Positions 1 to 6,726 are shown, counted from the first letter of the stretch. The stretch is 16,748 nucleotides of DNA from an uncultured bacterium (GCA_903866285.1 CAIPMZ010000030.1:1-16748), one strand, 5' to 3'. The notes: generated from the sequence alone by a model not told the origin. Numbers and translations are program-made.

Positions 1-162
1 AAGGAGGTTGAGCCTCCCTAATGGAGGCTCAACCTCCAACGCCTAGTTACTATCAATTAAACTGATTTCGTATAACAGGCAATTAACAAAAAGGATTTTA
101 CAACCAAAAAAAGTGTGACAGAAGTCTGCGACCGCAGACTTCTGTCACACTTTTAAAAATTG
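1..162. repeat. structured intergenic repeat, copy A
   Basis: This copy aligns without gaps to 1556-1717 with about 14 differences counted by eye. It contains three nested-arm structures in order: a 15-bp stem GGAGGTTGAGCCTCC (3-17) with its complement (23-37) around loop CTAAT; a weaker pairing TAGTTAC/GCAATTA; and a 22-bp hairpin at 109-154 with a 2-nt centre. The window starts at or near its left end, so its true boundary is unknown. It carries no reading frame of its own and no visible transposase nearby, so it is best called a MITE- or REP-like non-coding repeat. Confidence 0.85.
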
Positions 163-171
163 AAATTTTGT

Positions 172-197
172 CAGTTCAATGTCTCCGACTTGAACTG
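172..197. repeat. small hairpin repeat, copy 1 (CAGTTCAA/TTGAACTG)
   Basis: An 8-bp outer stem CAGTTCAA/TTGAACTG encloses a bulged T, a GTC/GAC inner stem and the triplet TCC. It lies 17 nt after the 22-bp hairpin of copy A, the same spacing as for the copy at 410-435. A remote copy at 15340-15365 has a compensated base pair. Confidence 0.8.
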
Positions 198-253
198 GAT
201 TGTTCTCACTTTTAAATTCAGAACAGTTTCGATTTCCTCCAAAGGCGGACAGG

Positions 254-276
254 CAAGTCAGAGACACTAAACCGAC
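254..276. repeat. small hairpin repeat, inverted degenerate copy
   Basis: Read on the minus strand this segment matches the copy at 15340-15365 with about two differences (core AAGTCAGAGACACTAAACCG on the plus strand). The differences fall in one arm, so its outer stem is broken. It sits between the two direct copies at 172 and 410. Confidence 0.6.
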
Positions 277-347
277 CAAGAGCGTTCAATGAAAAGTATT
301 GCGAAAAGTCGCATATGCCAGAATTTGTAATCTAATTTTACAATAAA

Positions 348-393
348 AAAAGTGTGACACATCTCTGCGGTCGCAGACTTGGGTCACACTTTT
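348..393. repeat. 22-bp hairpin repeat, degenerate copy B
   Basis: This has the same 46-nt length as the hairpins at 109-154 and 1664-1709. The right arm is identical to that of copy C, but the left arm has three mismatching bases (ACACATCTC where ACCCAAGTC would pair). The remaining 160-bp element is absent; only the hairpin and the following small hairpin (410-435) are kept. Confidence 0.8.
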
Positions 394-409
394 AAAATTG
401 AAATTTTGT

Positions 410-435
410 CAGTTCAATGTCTCCGACTTGAACTG
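410..435. repeat. small hairpin repeat, copy 2 (CAGTTCAA/TTGAACTG)
   Basis: The sequence is identical to 172-197 over the whole hairpin, and it follows hairpin copy B with the same spacing. This shows that the 22-bp hairpin and the small hairpin were duplicated together as a composite unit. Confidence 0.8.
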
Positions 436-646
436 GATTGTTCTTGTTTTAAAAAGATTTATACCAACAAAAAACTTTCCAAGGACGGTCCTCGGTGGAT
501 TTTTTATTTTTTAATAAAAATCATTATCACATTTTCATCCCAAACCTTTTTCGTTTGGGTATCAAGCTTGAAATATTGATGTTGATAACGCATAGTCCAA
601 ATTTAATTTCTCCCTGCCTTAAACCTACCACCAAAAACCCACGAAA

Positions 647-1450
647 TCAACCGGCAATCTTTGGAATTTTATTTTTTTCAAGCCTCTTTTTTGCCTTGCC
701 AATTCCATCATTCTTTGGCAAATCTTCTAGCATTGTCCCGCCCAACTCCTCAATTGTCTTGCGAACTTTTTGACCAACCGCATAATGAGTCAAATTGGCA
801 TTCATTTCACCTTGAATTTTTTCTCGACGCAATTTTGCATCCGCCTGGGTAGCACGAAATAAATTAGCAGCCAACTCTTCACTGCCCATATGGTCAAGAA
901 TTTTTTGAGATTTTTTCAAACCTTTTTGAATGTGAATATCATTAGCATCTAGTCCGCCATACAAACCCTTGTAACCATAATTTTGAAATTTTCCATAATT
1001 CTTCACCCCCGCATTTTCAGCCGCCTCAGCCAAAGAAGTGTTGTGCTTTTTAATTTCACCTCGCAAATTCAAACGCTTGCTGTCTTCAATAAATTGATCA
1101 GTTTTTTCTTGTCTTCTCGTCTGAATAGCAAAATATGTCTGACCAAGCGCAACAACTTCTTTTGAAGGATCTGCGTTTTGGACAATCAGATAACAAGCAT
1201 AGCGAGATAAAAATATGGTATCAATATTCCTTTCCGCCCCTGAGCCAATCTTGACCATTTCGTCCACTTGGGAAAAATGGTTGTGGATAACTTCGCCACT
1301 ATTTTTGCAGGCCTCCTTGGCTTTTTTTATTACATTCAAAAACTTATCATAGCTTGAATAATCCAAAACTTTTGCCAGCTCTCTTGCTGACCAAAATTCA
1401 CTTTGATATTCATTAATTCTCTTGATATTTTCAAAAAGATTTTTTTGCAT
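647..1450 (-). CDS. dinD: DNA damage-inducible protein D (DinD)
   Basis: The 267-aa product matches the DinD family along its length; E. coli DinD is of similar size. Recognisable family blocks are FWSARELAKVLDY (residues 19-31), KAKEACKNSGEVI, EMVKIGSGAER, LSRYACYLIVQNADPSKEV, GQTYFAIQTRRQE, KKSQKILDHMGSEELAANLF and VRKTIEELGGTM. E. coli DinD is an SOS-induced protein reported to inhibit RecA filament assembly; a similar role here is inference from the family. I see no convincing LexA box upstream, but a strong promoter (TTGACG-N17-TAAAAT) precedes it. It is the only gene in the window ending in TGA, and it is bracketed by direct copies of a 162-bp repeat, both in keeping with acquisition as an accessory cassette. 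An AAGAAG ribosome-binding-like motif precedes the ATG. Confidence 0.95.
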   Translation of the reverse strand: MQKNLFENIKRINEYQSEFWSARELAKVLDYSSYDKFLNVIKKAKEACKNSGEVIHNHFSQVDEMVKIGSGAERNIDTIFLSRYACYLIVQNADPSKEVVALGQTYFAIQTRRQEKTDQFIEDSKRLNLRGEIKKHNTSLAEAAENAGVKNYGKFQNYGYKGLYGGLDANDIHIQKGLKKSQKILDHMGSEELAANLFRATQADAKLRREKIQGEMNANLTHYAVGQKVRKTIEELGGTMLEDLPKNDGIGKAKKRLEKNKIPKIAG

Positions 1451-1477
1451 AATTTTATTTTTACTTCTTACACTGAT

Positions 1478-1506
1478 ATTTTATCACTACTGTAAAAAGC
1501 CGTCAA
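1478..1506 (-). promoter_or_regulatory. predicted sigma-70-type promoter of dinD
   Basis: On the minus strand TTGACG (1501-1506) and TAAAAT (1478-1483) are separated by exactly 17 bp, about 28 bp upstream of the dinD ATG. No clear LexA operator of the GAAC-N4-GTTC or CTG-N10-CAG type overlaps it. Confidence 0.65.
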
Positions 1507-1555
1507 TCCTAGTTCGAAGAAGTAATACTGAATCAATTAACTTACTGGCGGTTGC

Positions 1556-1717
1556 AAGGAGGTTATGCCTCCCTAATGGAGGCTCAACCTCCAACGTCTA
1601 GTTGCTATCAATTAAACTGATTTCGTACAACGGGCAACTAACGAAAAGGATTTTACAACCAAAAAAAGTGTGACCCAAGTCTGCGGTCGCAGACTTGGGT
1701 CACACTTTTAAAAATTG
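1556..1717. repeat. structured intergenic repeat, copy C
   Basis: Gap-free partner of 1-162 in the same orientation, on the other side of dinD. Its terminal hairpin (1664-1709) is a perfect 22-bp stem. Relative to copy A the stem carries two compensated base-pair changes (AGA/TCT in copy A, CCA/TGG here). The middle pairing TAGTTGC/GCAACTA is perfect here but imperfect in copy A; conversely the first GGAGG stem has two mismatches here and none in copy A. Confidence 0.85.
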
Positions 1718-1736
1718 GATATTTGGTTCAAAAAAA

Positions 1737-3005
1737 CTAGAATTTCAGTAGCTGCGAAATTTTCTTGGTGTCTTTGTGCGGGCCAACGATGGCGAGGTTG
1801 AGTTTCTCCTGCTTGAAAATATCTTTGGCCACGCGCAAGATGTCAGCGACGGTGACGGCGTCTATTTTGGCGAAAACTTCTTTGGGCGAGAGAATTTTTT
1901 CTTTGTGCATTTCTTGGTCGATAAAAAACATCGCTACGTCGTCTGAAGCTTCAAAGCCCATGACAGAGCGACCCTTGATATAATCCTTGGCTTTTTGTAA
2001 TTCTTTTTCGGCTACTTTTTCAGTAGCAATTTTTCGATATTCGCCCAAAATAACTTCCACCGCCTCGGCTAAATTTTTATGCTCGATGCCAGCTTGCGTT
2101 CCGATGTAACCGCAATCTTGGTAGGTGTCTACGCTGGTACTAACAAAGTAAGCTAGTCCCCTGCGTTCGCGGACTTCGATAAAAAGTCGACTGCTCATAT
2201 TCCCGCCTAAAATTACCGAGAGCAGCGAGAGCGCCCAGCGATTTTTATGATTTTGGGGATAAGCGCGTGCGCCTAAAATTAAATGGGTTTGGTCAGTTTT
2301 TTTAAATTTAAGATGTACGCCAGGAGCAACTTGTTTGTCGGAAACTTTTTTAAATTTCGCCTCAGCGCCTGTTTCAATTTTGGCAAAAGCTTTTTTAATT
2401 TGGCCAATAATTTCTTTTTCGTTAAATTTGCCCGAAACGCAAACGACAGTTTCACCGGCTACGTAATACTTTTTTAAATAAGCAGTAAAATCCCTGCGGG
2501 AAACACTTTTAATCGTTTCTTTATAGCCTACGATGTTGCGTCCCATTTGATGCTGTCCGTAAAGTAATTTTTCAAATTCTTCGCCAACGCTCCGACGTGG
2601 ATCATCTTCATACATACTCAGCTCCTGTAAAATCGGTCCGCGCTCGCGCTCAATTTCTAAAGGATCTAATTTAGAATTAAGAAAAATATCCGAGAGTACT
2701 TCGAAAGCTGTTTCAATATGTCTACCGTCGACTTTAGCGTAATAAGCCGTTTTATCTTTAGCGGTAAAGGCGTTAAACTCTCCGCCGATTCCGTCGAGTT
2801 CTTCCGAGATAGATTGAGCGGTTGGGCGCTTAGTTGTGCCCTTAAAAAGCATGTGCTCGATAAAATGCGAAAGTCCCGCTTGCTTTTCCGTTTCATAGCG
2901 AGAACCGACGCCCACCATTACCATTACTGTTGCCGTCTGCGTCCCCTCCATCGGCACGGTTAAAATCCGCAGACCATTTTTAAGAGTTGTTTTTCGATAT
3001 TTCAT
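1737..3005 (-). CDS. M16 family zinc metallopeptidase (processing-peptidase-like)
   Basis: The 422-aa product has the inverted zinc motif HFIEH (H47, E50, H51 from the start chosen) and the downstream glutamate ligand in ILQEL (E128), 77 residues later, as expected for M16. The second, non-catalytic half carries the conserved block GGNMSSRLFIEVRERRGLAY. Its single-chain length of about 420 aa suits bacterial homologues of the mitochondrial processing peptidase beta subunit (YmxG/PqqL type), which work as dimers on short peptides or presequence-like substrates. I see no signal peptide, so it is probably cytoplasmic. The frame opens nine codons earlier at 3032, but those codons lie in low-complexity DNA and M10 begins the typical MKYRKTTLKNGLRIL start. 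No Shine-Dalgarno is visible before either start. Confidence 0.93.
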   Translation of the reverse strand: MKYRKTTLKNGLRILTVPMEGTQTATVMVMVGVGSRYETEKQAGLSHFIEHMLFKGTTKRPTAQSISEELDGIGGEFNAFTAKDKTAYYAKVDGRHIETAFEVLSDIFLNSKLDPLEIERERGPILQELSMYEDDPRRSVGEEFEKLLYGQHQMGRNIVGYKETIKSVSRRDFTAYLKKYYVAGETVVCVSGKFNEKEIIGQIKKAFAKIETGAEAKFKKVSDKQVAPGVHLKFKKTDQTHLILGARAYPQNHKNRWALSLLSVILGGNMSSRLFIEVRERRGLAYFVSTSVDTYQDCGYIGTQAGIEHKNLAEAVEVILGEYRKIATEKVAEKELQKAKDYIKGRSVMGFEASDDVAMFFIDQEMHKEKILSPKEVFAKIDAVTVADILRVAKDIFKQEKLNLAIVGPHKDTKKISQLLKF

Positions 3006-3168
3006 GTTAAAAATGTAAAATGTAAATCTCAAAAATAAAAATGACAGATAAAAATTAAAAAATATCCAAATGAAAAAATTTTACATTTTATCATTGTCAT
3101 TTTCCACTTTGATTTTTACATTTTTAATTAAATTTTTCTTTTCAAATTAAAAGATATCAAGCTAAGTA

Positions 3169-4143
3169 CTACTTTCTAATTTTAACCCTACTTATTCTTA
3201 TTAGCCCTGAACATGGCATAATTTCAATCCCCTTCTTTTCCAGTTCATCCAGAAAAAGATTCATACCGATTGAATCAGAGGAAATATGTCCAGCAATAAT
3301 CACATTAATATGCGCCTCTTCAGCTTGTTTACGAAATTCTTCGCTCTGATGCATTGAGAGAATGGTTCCTACCCCAGCTTGCGAAAGTTTTTCGTACATT
3401 TTCGGACTGCCAGAAGTTCCTCCTGTAATTTCCACAATAGCTATTTTCCCGCAACGATTTTCGGGGCTTCCTGTAAAAAGCCTTGGACCCGCTCCACGAA
3501 TTTCAGCTTCGCGATATTCAGGAATCTTCAGCAAAGTTTTAAGGATATCCCCCACATATTCAGGCTTATCCTCGATAATTTTCTTTTCAATAAACTTTGC
3601 CACTAAATTGTCCGCCGGCGTGTGAATATTCATAAAATTCATTCCCAACAATCTAGCTGCATCAACTTCTTTATAGTGGTTTGAAGCGCTAATGCCACGA
3701 CTAACTTCGCTAATCCGCACCTTCATTAAACTTTCAGCCACGTTAATCGGCACACCGTATTGAGCATACACATCAGCTTGCAAATGCATCACGTCTGAAA
3801 GATCAGCCAAGGCTTTGCCCTCTGGATGATGCCCAATAACCAAATCGATTGGGGCTTTTGGACTGTGATTAGAAAGATATCGCGCCATCATCAGTTCTGA
3901 AGTATCAATATCAATACCGGCCATCACTCGCTTGATGGTTTTAACTCCCCCCGCAAAATGAATTCGACTATCCAGGTAGGGGTTAGTCAATTTTTCCACA
4001 TCAAAAAGTTCCTTCTCATCCTTAGAAAGTTTCGCGTATTTTTCTTTTTGCCTTTTTAGAATTTTTTCAATTTGAGTTTTCGGCCTGAAATCATTTTTGA
4101 TACCGATTTCAATCGCCAGCTTGTAAATCTCTTGAATGTTCAT
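3169..4143 (-). CDS. NIF3 / DUF34 family putative metal-binding protein
   Basis: The 324-aa product has the family's metal-site motifs in order: GHHP (H105, H106), HTPAD (H174-D178, equivalent to the usual HTNxD) and GHISSD (H286-x3-D290, where most members have H-x3-E). The family (E. coli YbgI, yeast Nif3) forms toroidal hexamers with a di-metal centre; the biochemical role is unsettled, so the frequent label 'GTP cyclohydrolase I type 2' should not be copied. The first 60 residues form a charged, probably helical extension, and the spacing between the first two motifs is longer than in YbgI. The gene ends 164 bp before the M16 gene start, with an AT-rich inverted-repeat gap between them, so an operon is possible but not shown. 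Confidence 0.88.
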   Translation of the reverse strand: MNIQEIYKLAIEIGIKNDFRPKTQIEKILKRQKEKYAKLSKDEKELFDVEKLTNPYLDSRIHFAGGVKTIKRVMAGIDIDTSELMMARYLSNHSPKAPIDLVIGHHPEGKALADLSDVMHLQADVYAQYGVPINVAESLMKVRISEVSRGISASNHYKEVDAARLLGMNFMNIHTPADNLVAKFIEKKIIEDKPEYVGDILKTLLKIPEYREAEIRGAGPRLFTGSPENRCGKIAIVEITGGTSGSPKMYEKLSQAGVGTILSMHQSEEFRKQAEEAHINVIIAGHISSDSIGMNLFLDELEKKGIEIMPCSGLIRISRVKIRK

Positions 4144-4413
4144 AATATCTTTTAAATAATTAAATATTTTTTATTAATGAATTAAGGAATTAACGGATTC
4201 TTTGTCCGCACATTGCGAAGTGCGTAGGTAAAAGACGATTGATGAGCGTAAAAAATTTCAAGCGAGCTTTTTCAGCAGAAAAAGTGCAGCGGGAATTTTT
4301 AGCGAAGAGTGAAGTCTTTGCCCCAGCAACGAGCACGTGTCGGGATTTCTTTTGTAACTTTTCTATTAAAAGAAAAGTTAATTCTGAAATTAAAACTATC
4401 TAAAATCTAATGT
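4144..4413. other. 270-bp spacer with hairpin and a weak small ORF
   Basis: This spacer between the NIF3 and U32 genes contains a perfect 9-bp hairpin AACTTTTCT/AGAAAAGTT (4356-4379, loop ATTAAA). It lacks a following T-tract on the minus strand, so it is not a classic terminator for the U32 gene. A plus-strand frame from an ATG at 4242 to TAA at 4401 stays open for 53 codons, and in fact remains open upstream to about 4193. It has no ribosome-binding site and no recognisable protein family, and it runs through the hairpin; I do not call it a gene. Confidence 0.5.
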
Positions 4414-5820
4414 CTATCTCTTTCTCATTAAAGAATACGCCATTATCCCCTTTTTATCCACTGTTACAAAATATGACTTTCCATGTCCGCCGTGCGCAGA
4501 AGCGACCTCGTTGCCTTCTTCGTCTTTAAGACTTAAAATCTTCACCGGAATATTTTTATCCCTAGCCATAATTTCGACGACGTCTTTCGCGTAAAGCGCG
4601 TTGTGAACTTTCATCTTCAGAATTTTGCCATCCACTGCCAAAATTTCACCGACTGATTGAGAATTCTTCCCAACCATCTCGCCTTCAAAATTATGTTCGG
4701 GTTCGTTACCTAATAAGAAACCCTCAGTATAGCCACGATTGACGGTTTTATTAATTTCGCCACTGGCCCATTTTTGAATTTTTTTCAGCTCAGGCCCTGA
4801 TTTTTTACTCTCGATTGCATCCAGCACTTTCCGATAAGCGCGCACAACACTAGAAACATAAAAAGCGCTCTTATTGCGACCCTCAATTTTAAAGGAGGTT
4901 ACGCCAGCGTTTTTAAGCTCCTGCAAATGTGCCAGCAAATTTAAATCCTTACTATTAAAAAAATAAGTTCCATGAGCGTCCTCCTCTAAAATCATCGGCC
5001 GCCCACTCTGAACCTCCTTAATTTCCATGGTTTTATACTGAGTAGATTCTAGTCCGCCAGCTGGCGGATCGATTTTTCCTGCCTCTTCGGCAGACAAGGA
5101 TTTTTGATTTTTTTTGGAAATTGAGTCATTGGGATTTTCCACCCTAGGCGGATCAGCCTTGGGCTGAGTTTGGGATTTGCAATTTGAGATTTGGGATTTG
5201 CGCTGGTATTGCCAGCGGCACGGTTGGGTGCAATCGCCCAAGTTGGCACTTTTACCGCTCATCCACTTACTTAAAATGCAACGGCCAGAATAACTCATAC
5301 ACATCGCGCCATGCACAAAATATTCTAATTCCAATTTTGGCACCCTTTTCTTAATTTCAATAATGTCCGCCAGCGTTACCTCGCGAGCCAAGACTACTCG
5401 CTCGACGCCTTGCTCGGCCCAAAATTTCGCTGCCAGCCAGTTCGTTGTATTTGCTTGAGTACTCAAATGAATTGGCATTTTCGGGAAATATTTTCGCACC
5501 AGCAGAATAATCCCAGGATCAGAGATAATTAGCGCATCAATAGAAATCGTTTTTAAAAATTTCAAATGTTTTTCGACAATTGGCAAATGATAATTATGCG
5601 CATAGATATTGAGCGTTACATAAATCTTTTTCCCCCGACTATGGACGAACTCGCTCGCCTCCCTTAAATCCGCCTCTGAAAAAGCGTTAATCCGCGCCCG
5701 CATCGAAATACTCGGCAAGCCGCAATAAACCGCGTCCGCCCCAAACTCGATAGCGTATTTAAGTTTTTCCAAACTCCCCGCCGGTGCCAGCAGTTCAGTT
5801 TTTTGGCTTTTTTTGGTCAT
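4414..5820 (-). CDS. peptidase U32 family protein (TrhP/YegQ-like)
   Basis: The 468-aa product begins with the family's LLAPAGSLEKLKYAIEFGAD block (residues 10-29) and carries the complete U32 signature EYFVHGAMCMSYSGRCILS (166-184), followed by GDCTQPCRW. Later blocks are FFNSKDLNLL and SFKIEGRNKS. The full C-terminal beta-rich domain is present. E. coli YegQ (TrhP), of similar length, takes part in 5-hydroxyuridine formation at the wobble position of tRNAs; other U32 members act in ubiquinone hydroxylation, so the exact role here is inferred from similarity. Residues about 207-263 are lysine-, serine- and proline-rich, resemble translated intergenic repeat DNA and are described separately. 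A promoter candidate lies just upstream. No strong Shine-Dalgarno is visible before the ATG. Confidence 0.92.
   Translation of the reverse strand: MTKKSQKTELLAPAGSLEKLKYAIEFGADAVYCGLPSISMRARINAFSEADLREASEFVHSRGKKIYVTLNIYAHNYHLPIVEKHLKFLKTISIDALIISDPGIILLVRKYFPKMPIHLSTQANTTNWLAAKFWAEQGVERVVLAREVTLADIIEIKKRVPKLELEYFVHGAMCMSYSGRCILSKWMSGKSANLGDCTQPCRWQYQRKSQISNCKSQTQPKADPPRVENPNDSISKKNQKSLSAEEAGKIDPPAGGLESTQYKTMEIKEVQSGRPMILEEDAHGTYFFNSKDLNLLAHLQELKNAGVTSFKIEGRNKSAFYVSSVVRAYRKVLDAIESKKSGPELKKIQKWASGEINKTVNRGYTEGFLLGNEPEHNFEGEMVGKNSQSVGEILAVDGKILKMKVHNALYAKDVVEIMARDKNIPVKILSLKDEEGNEVASAHGGHGKSYFVTVDKKGIMAYSLMRKR
5032..5202 (-). repeat. palindrome-rich repeat-like segment inside the U32 gene
   Basis: This in-frame segment encodes U32 residues about 207-263. 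It contains a perfect 16-bp palindrome TCCGCCAGCTGGCGGA (5053-5068), the hairpins CTGCC/GGCAG (5079-5093) and TCAGCC/GGCTGA (5153-5167), and the low-complexity words TTGGGATTTG and TTTGAGATTTG, which resemble the word-like repeats of the intergenic regions. The position corresponds to a loop that also varies in length in E. coli YegQ, so the protein probably tolerates it. Confidence 0.65.
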
Positions 5821-5845
5821 AAAATGTTTTCTTTATTCATATAGC

Positions 5846-5874
5846 ATCCTACGCTAATTTAAGGGTTTGGTCAA
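5846..5874 (-). promoter_or_regulatory. predicted promoter of the U32 gene
   Basis: On the minus strand TTGACC (5869-5874) and TAGGAT (5846-5851) are spaced by 17 bp. The -10 hexamer ends 25 bp upstream of the ATG, giving a short leader. Confidence 0.5.
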
Positions 5875-5960
5875 TGAAAGGATTTATGATAATACAAATA
5901 ATGCGAATCTATGCAAATCTACAAATATGCGAATTATCTACATAACCTTCATCAGCCAAT

Positions 5961-6048
5961 AGAAATATCGTAGAAATATAATAGAGATAAAATAGAAATA
6001 TAGTAGAAATATAGTAGAGATATAATAGAGATATAGTAGAGATATACT
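5961..6048 (+). repeat. 11-bp tandem array, 8 units
   Basis: Eight head-to-tail 11-bp units follow the consensus AGARATATAGT, starting at 5961, 5972, 5983, 5994, 6005, 6016, 6027 and 6038. Units 4 and 5 are identical; others differ at one to four bases. The same motif on the opposite strand forms an 88-bp array at 15243-15330. There are no unique spacers, so this is not a CRISPR. Confidence 0.88.
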
Positions 6049-6071
6049 ACAACTAATTTCAATCGTATTTC

Positions 6072-6125
6072 GCCAGGCATATTTCTAGGTATTTCTAAAA
6101 ATTCATCTTGCCAGGCATATTTCTA
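6072..6125. repeat. 16-bp direct repeat GCCAGGCATATTTCTA
   Basis: Two perfect copies at 6072-6087 and 6110-6125 are 38 bp apart. Each ends in ATTTCTA, the reverse complement of the core of the neighbouring 11-bp array, so the two blocks could pair. Confidence 0.75.
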
Positions 6126-6164
6126 TATATTTCCGTGTGAATTATTTACATATTTGTATATTTA

Positions 6165-6210
6165 CCCGCCTGCCGGCCTGCCTGTCCGGTAGGCAGGTAG
6201 GCAGGTAGGC
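6165..6210. repeat. GC-rich palindromic repeat (GCCTGCC / GGTAGGCA)
   Basis: A GC-rich island in an AT-rich gap. CCTGCCT (6177-6183) pairs with AGGCAGG (6191-6197), and the 8-bp word GGTAGGCA-like unit is repeated in tandem to 6210. The related words GGCGGACAGGC (243-254) and TCCGCCAGCTGGCGGA (5053-5068) occur elsewhere in the window. Confidence 0.65.
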
Positions 6211-6244
6211 AAAGTAACTAATTTATACATTTGTAGGGATATAG

Positions 6245-6273
6245 TTGATTTTTCTCCAATTCTAAGGCACAAT
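6245..6273 (+). promoter_or_regulatory. possible smpB promoter, near-leaderless
   Basis: TTGATT (6245-6250) and CACAAT (6268-6273) are 17 bp apart. Transcription would begin at or next to the smpB ATG at 6280, and no Shine-Dalgarno is present, so a leaderless mRNA is possible. Both hexamers are weak matches. Confidence 0.25.
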
Positions 6274-6279
6274 AGGCAT

Positions 6280-6726
6280 ATGGCGACCTTAGCATTCAAC
6301 AAAAGAGCCGGTTTTGACTATGAGCTAGAAGATCACTTCGAGGCTGGTTTAGTGCTGACCGGAGCTGAGGTAAAATCGGTTAAAAACGGTCATCTTAGCC
6401 TTAAAGGGAGCTTTGTAACTATGCATGAGGGCGAACTATTTCTAACTAATGCTAACATTTCGCCTTATCCCTTTGCCAAAACGACGCTTGCCTACGACCC
6501 AACCCGCTCGCGCAAACTCTTAGTTAAAAAATCAGAAATCCGCTCGCTCATTGGAAAACTGCATGCCAAAGGCTTGACACTAGTACCCCTTCGTGTGTAT
6601 ACTAAGAGACGACTTGTTAAGTTGGAATTCGCTATAGGTCGCGGAAAAAAGGCCCTTGATAAAAGATCTGACATAAGAAAAAGAGAGGATAATAGAAAGA
6701 TTGAGCAAGCTTTAAAAGGCGCTTAA
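6280..6726 (+). CDS. smpB: SsrA-binding protein SmpB
   Basis: The 148-aa product is full length and has the SmpB hallmarks: NKRAGFDYELED near the start, FEAGLVLTGAEVKSVKNG (residues 19-36), a TLVPLRVYTKRRLVKLEFAIGRGKK block, and the basic C-terminal tail beginning KRSDIRKRED, which in the family enters the ribosomal A site. SmpB binds the tRNA-like domain of tmRNA and delivers it to stalled ribosomes. Its RNA partner gene starts 196 bp downstream on the same strand, giving a complete trans-translation pair. No Shine-Dalgarno precedes the ATG. Confidence 0.97.
   Translation: MATLAFNKRAGFDYELEDHFEAGLVLTGAEVKSVKNGHLSLKGSFVTMHEGELFLTNANISPYPFAKTTLAYDPTRSRKLLVKKSEIRSLIGKLHAKGLTLVPLRVYTKRRLVKLEFAIGRGKKALDKRSDIRKREDNRKIEQALKGA

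Larger units (their letters stand above)
1..646. other. gene-free repeat-rich region downstream of dinD
   Basis: I see no convincing gene in this stretch. It holds copy A of the 162-bp structured repeat, a degenerate copy of its terminal hairpin (348-393), three copies of a smaller TTCAA/TTGAA hairpin (two direct, one inverted), and two short hairpins: one around 479-495 (AGGAC/GTCCT core followed by a T-rich stretch) and one with 7-bp stem at 539-559 (CCCAAAC/GTTTGGG). Open frames here cross these repeats, resemble nothing and are taken as chance. Confidence 0.7.
5821..6279. other. 459-bp divergent intergenic region, repeat-filled
   Basis: This region separates the divergent U32 and smpB genes. 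It contains a U32 promoter candidate (5846-5874), the 11-bp tandem array (5961-6048), a perfect 16-bp direct repeat (6072-6087 and 6110-6125), a GC-rich palindromic repeat (6165-6210) and a weak smpB promoter candidate (6245-6273). No open frame of note is present. Confidence 0.7.

Noticed and set aside
1..162. Insertion sequence
   Set aside because: There are no terminal inverted repeats spanning the unit, no transposase frame and no visible target duplication; the window edge also hides its left border.
379..773. Plus-strand open frames of 66 and 92 codons downstream of dinD
   Set aside because: They run through hairpin repeats and antisense to the end of dinD, have no ribosome-binding site and resemble no protein.
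1451..1555. LexA/SOS box upstream of dinD
   Set aside because: I looked for CTG-N10-CAG and GAAC-N4-GTTC; only a half match (GAAC) exists, so SOS control is not supported by sequence.
2666..2963. Frames within the M16 gene on both strands
   Set aside because: They are shadows of the M16 coding sequence, whose zinc motif and length are convincing.
5961..6048. Possible CRISPR array
   Set aside because: Units are contiguous 11-mers without unique spacers and no cas gene is present.
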